The notes under the pieces were generated by a model, which saw nothing but the letters and a program-made list of their open reading frames with translations, searched no databases and was not told the origin of the DNA. Of a DNA stretch of 64,000 nt, positions 16,889 to 25,899 are shown in pieces. This stretch comes from Bifidobacterium aquikefiri (GTDB taxonomy: Bacteria > Actinomycetota > Actinomycetes > Actinomycetales > Bifidobacteriaceae): positions 62,001-126,000 of the forward strand of contig NZ_MWXA01000002.1 in assembly GCF_002259795.1 (NCBI RefSeq), written 5' to 3'. Position 1 is the first letter of the stretch; each line of letters opens with the position of its first letter. Made by a program: the position numbers and the translations under genes.

Positions 16889-19800
16889 TTATGAAAGCAG
16901 AGAGAGCAGGTCGTCCTTGGTGAGGGACGACATGGACTGACCGGAACGGGATGCGGAATCCACGAAACGGGAAGCGAGATCAGACTTGGAATGCTGCAGC
17001 TTCAGAATGCGCTCCTCGATGGTGTCTTGCGCAACGACCTGATAGACATTCACATCCTGCGTCTGACCGATACGATGAGCGCGATCGGTTGCCTGATTCT
17101 GTGCAGCCGCATTCCACCACGGGTCGGCATGCACCACAACGCAGGCACCAGTGAGGTTCAGTCCGGTGTTTCCTGCCTTCAACGAAATCAGAAACACCGG
17201 CGTATCGTCCTTGTTGAACTGATTGACAAGATCGAGACGCTTCTTCTTCGGCGTCGCACCTGTAATGACATCGTATCTGACACCGTCCATGCGCAAACGT
17301 TCCGCAATCAGATCGAGATAGCTTGTAAATTGCGAGAAGATGAGCATCTTGCGCCCAGCATCCTGGGATGCTGATACCAAGTCTTCGATGGCATCCAACT
17401 TTGCAGACTCGCCCTTGCCTGATGCAGCATCGGCAAAGAGCAGACGCGGATCGCAACATACCTGGCGCAACTTGGTGAGCTGAGCCAAGACAAGCAGCTT
17501 CCCCTCCGTGAAATCGGGATCGCTCTGGCGTGTAAGCGTATCGCGCAGACGCTGTTCAAGTGCGGCATAGAGCTTTCGCTGTTCTCCCTGCATTTTCACG
17601 GTGATGACATTCTCAATCTTGTCAGGCAAATCCTTGAGGACCTCGGATTTCAAACGCCTCAAGATGAATGGTCCGATGAACCCTTGCAGCTTCAACTGAA
17701 CATTGCGATCGCCGCTCAGGATAGGCATTTCAAATCGTTCACGGAAGTGAGCATAGGATCCCAGGATGCCCGGCATCAGGAAGTCGAAGATACTCCACAA
17801 CTCCGAGAGTCGGTTCTCAATTGGCGTACCGGTCAGGGCAAATCGATGCAGAGTCTTGATCGATCGCACGGCGCGAGATGACTTGGTTGCATGATTCTTC
17901 ACATATTGTGCTTCATCAAGCACCATACAATAGCATTGCAATGTCTTATAGTCGTCCAAGTCGCGGCGCAGCAGATCATACGACGTGATGATCACATCGG
18001 GAGCCTGGGTCGATGATGCCACATGCTCTGCCGTGGCAGACAATGGCATATCGTCCGTAGTCCGCTCCGCTTCGGCAACACTCAAAGCTCTTGCCTGTTC
18101 AAGCAATTCATGGCGTTCGGCCTTCGTTCCCGATGCCACCACAACCTTCAAGTCTGGGGCGAACTTTTCAGCTTCTGCAGCCCAGTTATAGACCAGTGAT
18201 GCTGGGCACACGATCAGGTTAGGCCCCGTCGCTCTCGCCTCATTCTGGCGTGCCAGCAAGAAGGATAGCAGCTGTGCAGTTTTGCCCAAGCCCATCTCAT
18301 CGGCCAGAATGCCGCCAAATCCCTTGTCACACACGGCACTGAGCCATCTGAAGCCTTCGGCTTGGTAAGGCCGCAGCACGCCCTGCAAGGACTTTGGCAC
18401 GCAATACCGAGCCGGGTCTATGACCTTCAACTCCTGCACATACGCTTTGAAGCTGTCTGATTTCGCAGAATCGGGAACCTGACTATCGAGGTAATACGCC
18501 TCAAAAGCAGGCAATTCAACACTGCCGGATGTAAATGCGCTCTGCTTGATGGCCAGGTCGTCGGCAATATCGTCAAGCTGATGGGTATCGACAGTTCCCA
18601 TGTCGACGAAGGTACCGTTGCGCAGTCTGTGGAAGCGCCGATGCTTGCGATAGCTTTGCAACAGTTCCCGTACCTCGTCTGGGTCGATTTCGTCGGCAAT
18701 CGGCGAAATCTCGACCAGCCCAGATTTCATATTCAGACCAATGCCAATGATTGGCTTCGGCATGTCGGTCAGACCGTCGAAAGCTGGCGTTGCGAACACG
18801 CTCCCGAGGCTCTTCAAGATGGTCAATCCCTCGGTTATGAGCTTGTATATTGCCTTGTCATCAGATTCTTCGATGCGGGCAGTCACACCGTCAGGCATGG
18901 GGAAGTACTGGCGCACGGCCTCGACAGCCAAGCGCTCGGTGTCTTTGTCACGCTTGATTCCATTGCTGTTTCTGGCATCAATTCCAGAAAAAACGTGGAA
19001 GCTCTCATCGCCATATCTGGCCTGTACGTCGCAGATGACACCCTCTTTGTCACGGTCGAGATAGCACTCGATGACGCAGGGCTCAGTGCGCAACTGCAGC
19101 AGTTCCTCTGGAATGTCCGCAATGATATGGCTCTTCCCGCCTGGACGGGACGATGGGGCGCCTGAGCCTGCGGGATCATGATCCTCTGGGATGCCTGGCG
19201 AAGTTTGCGTTTCAGAAGGAGTGGCAAGAAATGGCAGAATGGTACGCGTGAAGGCATCCAGGTCATCCTCACCGAGATAGAGTCCATCCGGGTCTCCCTC
19301 AGCGCACAGGGTTGAAATAAGCTCACGATGATTCACAAAATACTGACTGCACCGATAGATGACAGCTTGATTGATGACCATGCTCTGTGATGCCAGAGAA
19401 GGCATTGAGGCTGATGGATTCGACGTTTCGGCCAACGCTGCAAGTGCGGCATTCCTTTCGATTGCCTTCACGGCACGAGAAGGTGCTTCGACGGGGCGAA
19501 TCACCACAAATGACGAGTTTCTACCTGGGATGAACCGCTCGGCAACAGCGTCATGCTGAATCAGATATCCCGAGTCCTGATCGCTCCGCGACCCGAAGGC
19601 ATCAGGCTTCTCTGTGGAGTCATGCTCTGGGACTATCCGAATCCCCAGATCGGGATCGCCGTCAACGACATGCGCCGGTCCCGAAGCCTCGAAAAGTTCC
19701 TGTGGTGGGGCATAGTCGATGGTTTCGTCCGAACCGACGAACAGTTCCAGCAATTCTGCGGTTTCAGAGTCAGAGAGCGAAAGGGCTGCTATCTTCGGCT

Positions 19801-20680
19801 GATAATGCTCGGCATAATAGCCCGAACTGCGTTCGGAAGCCAGACTCTTTCGGATCTCGAGAGCACGGTCGATAATGCCCAGTACTTCGCGAGAGCGCGG
19901 TGCGAGAGCTTCCATCGTGTGAATGAAGGAAAGACGCTGTCCATACGAAAAATATTCTCGAGCGCGAAAGGCATCGATCATGCCTTGAATATCCTTGACC
20001 ACGTAGTTGATGTTGTGGGAGGGTACAAGAATGCGGAGGCGCAGCGACCAACCACGTGCAGCACATTCAATGCTGGGGCGCAGCCGCACGCTACCATCAG
20101 GCATGTTCTTGTGCATATCCGAGTGAGCATGGCCACCGGCTACCTCAGATACGGTGCTGACTTCCTTCAGAAGTGCTATCTGGCGGCTTTTGGCCTCAGC
20201 GCTTTGTTCGGCATCGCGTTGACGCATGAACCTTCTCAAGATTCTCGTAGTGCCTTTGTGATTCACCTTTTCCCGCAGTGGAGAGCGTGGCACACTTGAG
20301 CCAAGGAACAGTTCTGGATGTTCGTTATATTGTTTGATCAGCGCAACTGTGTGTTTGCAGCCGGCACCCATGCGATTGAATGCAGGGCATGTGCATGAGA
20401 TTGATACGATCTTTCCACTGGGAATCGCGATTGCTGCACTTACCTGATAGTCGGAGTTTCCAACCGAAGAGTGGAATCGTGTGGAAACCACGGGAGCTGT
20501 GCTCTCCACCTCTGCGGAGAGCATGAGCAGAGCATCTGAGGTGCCTTCGTTCTTGGTCGCACTTCTCATGGAATGCATACGACCGCTGGATATCACTTCA
20601 TACGCACGGTTATATGCTCGAGTCCCGAAATATCGCCGAATTTGCCGCTCTGGTACCGTTTCCGTCATCTCAACTGTCAT
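16889..20680 (-). CDS. SWIM zinc-finger SNF2-family helicase
   Basis: A very large protein of about 1263 residues related to bacterial Snf2/Rad54-like ATPases. Near the N-terminus is a SWIM zinc finger (CTCPAF...GCKH, Cys96/98/108 and His110 from the chosen start). A long middle region follows. The C-terminal third is an SF2 motor: motif I ILADEMGLGKTAQ, motif II VLDEAQYVKN, ALTGTPIENRLSELWSIFDF and motif VI NQATDRAHRIGQ. Members remodel protein-DNA complexes or assist polymerase recycling (family knowledge). ATG at 20680 or 20668 is likely; extension to 20779 adds unlikely residues. It is monocistronic, between DUF1345 and the mevalonate operon. Confidence 0.95.
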   Translation of the reverse strand: MTVEMTETVPERQIRRYFGTRAYNRAYEVISSGRMHSMRSATKNEGTSDALLMLSAEVESTAPVVSTRFHSSVGNSDYQVSAAIAIPSGKIVSISCTCPAFNRMGAGCKHTVALIKQYNEHPELFLGSSVPRSPLREKVNHKGTTRILRRFMRQRDAEQSAEAKSRQIALLKEVSTVSEVAGGHAHSDMHKNMPDGSVRLRPSIECAARGWSLRLRILVPSHNINYVVKDIQGMIDAFRAREYFSYGQRLSFIHTMEALAPRSREVLGIIDRALEIRKSLASERSSGYYAEHYQPKIAALSLSDSETAELLELFVGSDETIDYAPPQELFEASGPAHVVDGDPDLGIRIVPEHDSTEKPDAFGSRSDQDSGYLIQHDAVAERFIPGRNSSFVVIRPVEAPSRAVKAIERNAALAALAETSNPSASMPSLASQSMVINQAVIYRCSQYFVNHRELISTLCAEGDPDGLYLGEDDLDAFTRTILPFLATPSETQTSPGIPEDHDPAGSGAPSSRPGGKSHIIADIPEELLQLRTEPCVIECYLDRDKEGVICDVQARYGDESFHVFSGIDARNSNGIKRDKDTERLAVEAVRQYFPMPDGVTARIEESDDKAIYKLITEGLTILKSLGSVFATPAFDGLTDMPKPIIGIGLNMKSGLVEISPIADEIDPDEVRELLQSYRKHRRFHRLRNGTFVDMGTVDTHQLDDIADDLAIKQSAFTSGSVELPAFEAYYLDSQVPDSAKSDSFKAYVQELKVIDPARYCVPKSLQGVLRPYQAEGFRWLSAVCDKGFGGILADEMGLGKTAQLLSFLLARQNEARATGPNLIVCPASLVYNWAAEAEKFAPDLKVVVASGTKAERHELLEQARALSVAEAERTTDDMPLSATAEHVASSTQAPDVIITSYDLLRRDLDDYKTLQCYCMVLDEAQYVKNHATKSSRAVRSIKTLHRFALTGTPIENRLSELWSIFDFLMPGILGSYAHFRERFEMPILSGDRNVQLKLQGFIGPFILRRLKSEVLKDLPDKIENVITVKMQGEQRKLYAALEQRLRDTLTRQSDPDFTEGKLLVLAQLTKLRQVCCDPRLLFADAASGKGESAKLDAIEDLVSASQDAGRKMLIFSQFTSYLDLIAERLRMDGVRYDVITGATPKKKRLDLVNQFNKDDTPVFLISLKAGNTGLNLTGACVVVHADPWWNAAAQNQATDRAHRIGQTQDVNVYQVVAQDTIEERILKLQHSKSDLASRFVDSASRSGQSMSSLTKDDLLSLLS

Positions 20681-20874
20681 CGAGTCGCTTACTCGCCTTC
20701 TGCAGTTGTGCTCAACTGCTCTCTCATTGCGTCCATCGCCGGTCTCAGCCGGCCATTTCCCTATCTCGCTCTCAACCAATTGCCATCATGCAGACGTCTT
20801 TCTCCCAACGATGCCAACATGGTGTTCGCAAGAAAATCTGATGATGCAAAAAGGACATGTCAATAGTAGTCCAC

Positions 20875-22125
20875 TCAGTGAACCGAGCGATTTGCGTAGC
20901 CTTTCAGTGAAATTCCGAGCACCTCGGCCTCTTGCGCCGTCTCGCCCGTGATCACAAGATCAGTCCTCGATAACTCAGTGAGAGAACGCGCCCCCAACAA
21001 GGTCATGATGGAACCCAACTGCTGCTTCCATCGCTCGATTTCTGCGATCAGGCCTTCCGTGCCGGATGCAATCAACGTATGCAGAAAATGCCCGGACACC
21101 CCGACCGCCTGAGCACCCATGGAGAGCGCAATGGCAACGTCGAGTGGCGTTCTGACTCCACCGGAGGCAATCACTTGCGGTTTGGAACAATGCCGCTCTG
21201 CACCTTCTTGAGTGGGACGGTTTTGGCCGAATATATCGTTGTCTACTGTGGCAACGTTCATCAGACTCAGCACCGTTGACTCTCCCCAACCCGTCATGTA
21301 GCTGAATTCGGAACGCTTTCTGCGCTGATTTTCAATGGTGATGAAATCAGTCCCACCTTTGCCACTCACATCGATTGCGGCAGCCTTCGTGGTGTAGAGA
21401 TAACGGATCGTTGCCTGGCTCATGCCGAAACCGACCTCTTTGACAATGACCGGAACCTGCACAGTCTCTGCAATCGCATCGATGCTCGCCTTCCAATCCC
21501 TGAAGTCCCGGTCGCCTTCGGGCATCACAATCTCCTGGGCAGCGTTGACATGGACCTGCAACGCATCTGCATCAATCATCTCGACGGCCTGCTGTGCCTG
21601 TGCCGCGGTTACACTCGGCCCAACATTGGCTATGAGAAAGCCTCGCGTATGTTCTCTGAGCGTTGCGAATGTTGGCGTGAGCGACGAATCGCGCAAGGCC
21701 GCATGCTGCGAGCCCGAGGCGATGGAGATGCCTGTTGCATTGGCTGCCTCTGCCAGCGAAGCGTTCAAGACTCCCGTCTGTTTGGAACCACCCGTCATGG
21801 CGTTGATATAGAACGGAAGCTCCCAACGCGCACCGAGCACATCCGTGTGGAGATCGATGTCGGTGACCGCGATGTCAGGGAAGCTGTTGTGAATGAATCT
21901 GACATCGTCAAAGGAGTTGCGATTCTCGGCTTCATGCTGGCTGTTTGCCAGTCTCACATGGTCGTCTTTACGAGAATACGACTGTTGCGCGGCTCTATGT
22001 ACCTGATCGGCATATGCAGCATGGGGCGCAGCGGCTGATGCGGACGCGGATTGCAGACCAGTAGCGTGTGCCGGTGACATTGCAGGATCAGCATGTTCAG
22101 GCGTGTTCCCAGTTGACATGATCAT
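20875..22125 (-). CDS. fni: Type 2 isopentenyl-diphosphate delta-isomerase (FMN-dependent)
   Basis: A 416-residue FMN- and NADPH-dependent TIM-barrel enzyme that interconverts IPP and DMAPP. Motifs seen are SRKDDHVRLA near residue 52, FYINAMTGGSKQTG, SGSQHAAL, LQVHVNAAQE, VKEVGFGMS, DVSGKGGTDF and ASGGVRTPLDVA. The first 50 residues are an Ala-rich extension absent from most homologues. The start overlaps the mvaK2 stop (ATGA), and a second ATG two codons later (22119) is also possible. As the last gene of mvaK1-mvaD-mvaK2-fni it completes the lower mevalonate pathway. HMG-CoA synthase and reductase genes are not in this window. Confidence 0.96.
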   Translation of the reverse strand: MIMSTGNTPEHADPAMSPAHATGLQSASASAAAPHAAYADQVHRAAQQSYSRKDDHVRLANSQHEAENRNSFDDVRFIHNSFPDIAVTDIDLHTDVLGARWELPFYINAMTGGSKQTGVLNASLAEAANATGISIASGSQHAALRDSSLTPTFATLREHTRGFLIANVGPSVTAAQAQQAVEMIDADALQVHVNAAQEIVMPEGDRDFRDWKASIDAIAETVQVPVIVKEVGFGMSQATIRYLYTTKAAAIDVSGKGGTDFITIENQRRKRSEFSYMTGWGESTVLSLMNVATVDNDIFGQNRPTQEGAERHCSKPQVIASGGVRTPLDVAIALSMGAQAVGVSGHFLHTLIASGTEGLIAEIERWKQQLGSIMTLLGARSLTELSRTDLVITGETAQEAEVLGISLKGYANRSVH

Positions 22126-23387
22126 TCATCCCCCATGCTGATGCGAAGATTCAACGCCTCGATACCGCAGGCATTCCAATCGTGTTGAATTGCACGCGCA
22201 TCAACATCCATTCCGCAGATGGCGATACCGCAGTCGCCTCCCCCTGCTCCAGAACTTTTTGCAGCAGCACCATGGGATTCGGCAATGCTCACCAAGCGAT
22301 GCAACGCTGGTGTTTCAACGACGGTACCGGTTATCTCGGTAAGACTCAGCAGGATCCGGCGTGCCTCGCGAATCTGTGTCTGGATTGCACTGATATCGCC
22401 ATGTCCGAAGGCTTCGGCCATGGATTGAACACAGGCATCGCTGCGCTGTATGAACGCTGCATAACGCTGTTCAGCGTGAGCAGACGATTCATGCGCTTTC
22501 ACGGTTTTTGAAACCACTGGTTCTGAAACCACTGGTTCTGAAACCACGGTTTTTGAAACCACGGTTTTTGAAACCACGGTGCCGGACTGCGCATGAAGCT
22601 GATGCTTGGTATTTCCATGCACCCTGTGCTGCACGTTTGCGACCAGCTCAGGCGTCGAAGCAGGCGCTCCCGTCCATCCGACGAGGAACTTCATTGCTGT
22701 AGGGATCGGCAGCTGTTCGATTGACAATCCCGGCCAATCCATATGGATGAGCTGTGCAATGCTCAGCGATGATTCCGCGTTGCGCGCCGCTATCCATGCA
22801 CGGTCTGGCGAACTGTATGCAATGCAACCATGGAATGTACCTGCTGCAATGTCTCCGCCCGAACCCGATGATTGCACTTCGTTCGCTGCGAGGAAGGCTA
22901 GCTTGTAACGTTGCATCGCATCGATGTCAAGATTGTAAAAACTGCAGAGTGCCTGGACCGTGGCTACGGTGACCGCAGCTGAAGAGCCAAGGCCGTATTT
23001 CTTTCCCGACGCATCATCCAATCCGCTTGATACGGAAATATCACAGTATTTCAGCGTTTTTCCCACTTCACGTGCAAGCTTTTCAACCATGCGGATGGCA
23101 TTGATGATGAATCCCCAGCCCGATTGATCCGCAGAATCAACGACTATCGTGTCCTGACTGCGATGCCATTGGACAGATTGCTGCGTAAATCTGTTCGACT
23201 GCAATGATCCCTGAGAGGAATCGCCATGCGAAGCTCGAACCTCAACATCAAGAAAACGGTCTACCGCAACGACAATTGCACGGTGGCCAGGCTCGACAAC
23301 CGCATATTCACCTGCCACATAGAGTTTTCCAGGTGCTCTGCCAGTAGCTGTCTCTTCCAAATCATCGTCCTTCGTCCGATTTTCCAT
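22122..23387 (-). CDS. mvaK2: Phosphomevalonate kinase
   Basis: A 421-residue GHMP kinase that phosphorylates mevalonate 5-phosphate. The N-terminal motif GRAPGKLYVAGEYAVVEPGH and the ATP loop KKYGLGSSAAVTVA are clear, and the C-terminal GHMP motif appears as AAKSSGAGGGDCGIAI. It is longer than typical (about 360 residues), partly because of a repeat insert near residue 275 made of five five-residue units, VVSKT or VVSEP, encoded by 15-bp tandem repeats. It follows mvaD after 27 bases and overlaps fni by four. No strong ribosome site is seen, so translation may depend on the upstream gene. Confidence 0.94.
   Translation of the reverse strand: MENRTKDDDLEETATGRAPGKLYVAGEYAVVEPGHRAIVVAVDRFLDVEVRASHGDSSQGSLQSNRFTQQSVQWHRSQDTIVVDSADQSGWGFIINAIRMVEKLAREVGKTLKYCDISVSSGLDDASGKKYGLGSSAAVTVATVQALCSFYNLDIDAMQRYKLAFLAANEVQSSGSGGDIAAGTFHGCIAYSSPDRAWIAARNAESSLSIAQLIHMDWPGLSIEQLPIPTAMKFLVGWTGAPASTPELVANVQHRVHGNTKHQLHAQSGTVVSKTVVSKTVVSEPVVSEPVVSKTVKAHESSAHAEQRYAAFIQRSDACVQSMAEAFGHGDISAIQTQIREARRILLSLTEITGTVVETPALHRLVSIAESHGAAAKSSGAGGGDCGIAICGMDVDARAIQHDWNACGIEALNLRISMGDE
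22501..22575. repeat. Five 15-bp tandem repeats inside mvaK2
   Basis: Five exact 15-base units of two types lie end to end: acggtttttgaaacc (A) and actggttctgaaacc (B), in the order A-B-B-A-A on the forward strand. Each unit adds five residues (VVSKT for A, VVSEP for B) and keeps the frame. Unit number may vary between strains through replication slippage. Confidence 0.95.
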
Positions 23388-23414
23388 TTGCGCTGTTTAT
23401 CAGAGCACACGACT

Positions 23415-24566
23415 TTATATGTCCAAATGTTGATCCAGTATTCGGACACCCTCACCGGCCATATGTATGTGAATATCGCGCTGCGGCATACGTTCACGCA
23501 GTGCTTCACATACGTGCACAGCATCCTGCGCAGAAGTGAGCACCTTGACATTTGGCCCTGCGTCCATCGTAGACCAGGCTCCCAAGCCACTGGCGCGAAC
23601 ATCCTCAACCGCGTGCAATGCCTCCACTGTTTCTGGCTGCCAATACAGAACTGGCGGCTGCGCCGTCATCATCGTTGCATGCATGCCATATGAGTTTCTT
23701 TCAGTCACAACTCCAAGCATCTCGACGTCGCCACGACTGACAGCAGTGATGGCCTGCTGCAGATCGTCTGTGCATGATTGAATCCAGGATCCGTACAAGG
23801 GCGAAGTCTCAACAGAGCGACGCATGGCGACGCGGCTTGAGACGGCCTTCTTCTTGTCAGAAATAAGTATTACGATCATCGCGAGCTGCATGCCGAAGTC
23901 GTGTGCAGACCTACCCGCAGCAACAGACTCACCATTGGATTCAAGCAGGGATGCAATTGGTTCGGCATATGAAGTGGCATCGTCATGTCCGGCCTGCCAC
24001 ACCGCCAAACCAGCATAGATGGAGCGTGAAGCCGAGCCCGAACCACACCTTGCCAGTCTTGAAAGATACCTGTCGTCCAGATTCAGACCAGCCGCGCGCG
24101 AAGCCGCTGCCGCGAGCGCTGCGAATGCGGATGCGGAACTCGCCAGGCCTGCCGCATACGGCACGGTATTGTGTGAGATAACGCTGGCAGGCGCATGAAT
24201 TCCAGAGAGCTCACGAATCCTATCGAGAAAGGAACTCACCCTGTGCAAGGCCTTTCCCTGATGCCGTTCTCCGTCAATTATCAAAGTATCGGGACTCGTC
24301 GCAGAAGCATCGCTACACTCTTCGGACGTATGTATGGATTTCAAGTCCCTGCTGGATGTATCGGTATGGAACGTGACCTGGGTGGTCGTGCTCAATCCAT
24401 CAACGGTCAGAGAAAGGCTGGACGCATTTGGAATGATCAGTGATTCGTCGGCCTTGCCCCAGTATTTCACGAGAGCGATATTGGCGTTTGCACTGGCGGT
24501 TGCCTGCATCGACCCGGAAGACACCTGATCTATCTGTGCGTTGATCTGTGCACTCTCCAGTCTCAT
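23415..24566 (-). CDS. mvaD: Diphosphomevalonate decarboxylase
   Basis: A 383-residue GHMP-superfamily enzyme that performs ATP-dependent decarboxylation of mevalonate 5-diphosphate to isopentenyl diphosphate. Diagnostic segments are NANIALVKYWGKAD (near residue 27), PNASSLSLT, PYAAGLASSASAFAALA, CGSGSASRSIY and, later, TMDAGPNVKVL. It overlaps the mvaK1 stop by four bases (ATGA) and precedes mvaK2 by 27 bases. The length is slightly above the usual 320-340 residues, because of small loop insertions and a longer N-terminus. Confidence 0.96.
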   Translation of the reverse strand: MRLESAQINAQIDQVSSGSMQATASANANIALVKYWGKADESLIIPNASSLSLTVDGLSTTTQVTFHTDTSSRDLKSIHTSEECSDASATSPDTLIIDGERHQGKALHRVSSFLDRIRELSGIHAPASVISHNTVPYAAGLASSASAFAALAAAASRAAGLNLDDRYLSRLARCGSGSASRSIYAGLAVWQAGHDDATSYAEPIASLLESNGESVAAGRSAHDFGMQLAMIVILISDKKKAVSSRVAMRRSVETSPLYGSWIQSCTDDLQQAITAVSRGDVEMLGVVTERNSYGMHATMMTAQPPVLYWQPETVEALHAVEDVRASGLGAWSTMDAGPNVKVLTSAQDAVHVCEALRERMPQRDIHIHMAGEGVRILDQHLDI

Positions 24567-25657
24567 GCCACGGCTCCGAGCCTATGGGACCAGACGCCTC
24601 GTGCACCTGTTTGCTTGAGCTTGCGCATAACCGTATCAGCCTGCCTCTGGTCTGCCGCGAGTGCGACGATGCAGCCGCCAAGTCCACCGCCGGTCATCTT
24701 CGCACCCAAAGCTCCTGACTCGCGTGCGGCACTCACCAACCTGTTCAAGGTTGGATCGCTTACCTTGAGTTGGGCAAGCAGGATATGAGCAGCGTTCATA
24801 TGAACTCCCAAATCGCCAATCGCTCCTCGTTGCAGATCATTCACGGACTGTGACCCCAGAGTGCCAAGTTCCGCGAGAATCGCGCCAACACGGGGCTTAT
24901 CCTGCTCGTATTGGCTACGTACACTATCAACCGCCTCACGTGTACTTCCACAGATTCCCGAATCGGCAATGATCAGTACACCCGAAGACTGAATGGATAG
25001 CTGTGAGATTCTGCCTGCGCTAAGCATCACGGCATTGCGAGAGCATGTGGTTGCCGAATCCAGACCAGATGGGTGACCATGGGTGACCATTTCTGCGCGA
25101 TTGGTGAGTTCAAACAGTTCTTGAGAAGTAGCGCTCATTCCGTAGGCATCCAGCACTGCTCGGATAACGGCTCCAGCCGCGGCGGCCGAAGAACCAAGTC
25201 CTCGTTCTGCCGGAAAATCCGCCTCGGTCACGAAGGTGAAGGCCGACCAGCGTCTCGGTGAGACGAATTCCTCTGCAACAGTCACAGCTCTTCGAATGCC
25301 GGCGAAACGTTGACCGGATTCCTCCAACGGGGCGCTGAATCCCAGGGCTCGTAATTCGTGTCTGCCATTGAGGTTCGGAGTTGCCCACGCCTTCATCTTC
25401 ATGCTGTGCAGGGGAAAGGCCACCGCAGGGTATCCGTAGACTGCGCTGTGCTCTCCAATAAGTATCGTCTTTGCCCATGTTTCGCCATATCCGGAATGAA
25501 ATGCCCCACGCGAGGTGCTATCGACGTGCGCAGTATGGGAAGCAAGCTGAGGACTGGCAGAACGCATCACATGACCCGAGACCTTCGACGCAGTCTCAGT
25601 GCCCAGAAGGGCCGACTGCGCTCGTCTACGGTCTTGCTCATACGTCAGTTCCTTCAT
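24563..25657 (-). CDS. mvaK1: Mevalonate kinase
   Basis: A 364-residue GHMP kinase that makes mevalonate 5-phosphate. Motifs seen are KTILIGEHSAVYGYPAVAFP, the ATP loop FPAERGLGSSAAAAGAV, and the C-terminal GALGAKMTGGGLGGCIVAL. About 55 residues precede the first motif, a longer N-terminus than in most bacteria; an internal start is possible, but ATG at 25657 has an AGGTGGAG sequence about ten bases upstream. It is the first gene of the mevalonate operon, and its promoter should lie in 25658-25899. Confidence 0.95.
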   Translation of the reverse strand: MKELTYEQDRRRAQSALLGTETASKVSGHVMRSASPQLASHTAHVDSTSRGAFHSGYGETWAKTILIGEHSAVYGYPAVAFPLHSMKMKAWATPNLNGRHELRALGFSAPLEESGQRFAGIRRAVTVAEEFVSPRRWSAFTFVTEADFPAERGLGSSAAAAGAVIRAVLDAYGMSATSQELFELTNRAEMVTHGHPSGLDSATTCSRNAVMLSAGRISQLSIQSSGVLIIADSGICGSTREAVDSVRSQYEQDKPRVGAILAELGTLGSQSVNDLQRGAIGDLGVHMNAAHILLAQLKVSDPTLNRLVSAARESGALGAKMTGGGLGGCIVALAADQRQADTVMRKLKQTGARGVWSHRLGAVA

Positions 25658-25899
25658 GAAAGCTCTGCTCCACCTTTCCGGCTCAACGATCCTGGTGCAT
25701 ATCGCGATTCAGAACCGTCGCACGAACCGTTACCGGCGAAATTCACTCTCGCCATTATTTATATGCATACCGTTTAAGGATTATACGGTCGATTGCCTCT
25801 CGCCCGCAGCGCAGAACGATGATAATACAGTGGAGATTCACAATTCCGCTGCAAAGTTTTGAGATAGAAACTCGCGATCTCGTTGACTCGTTCGACATG

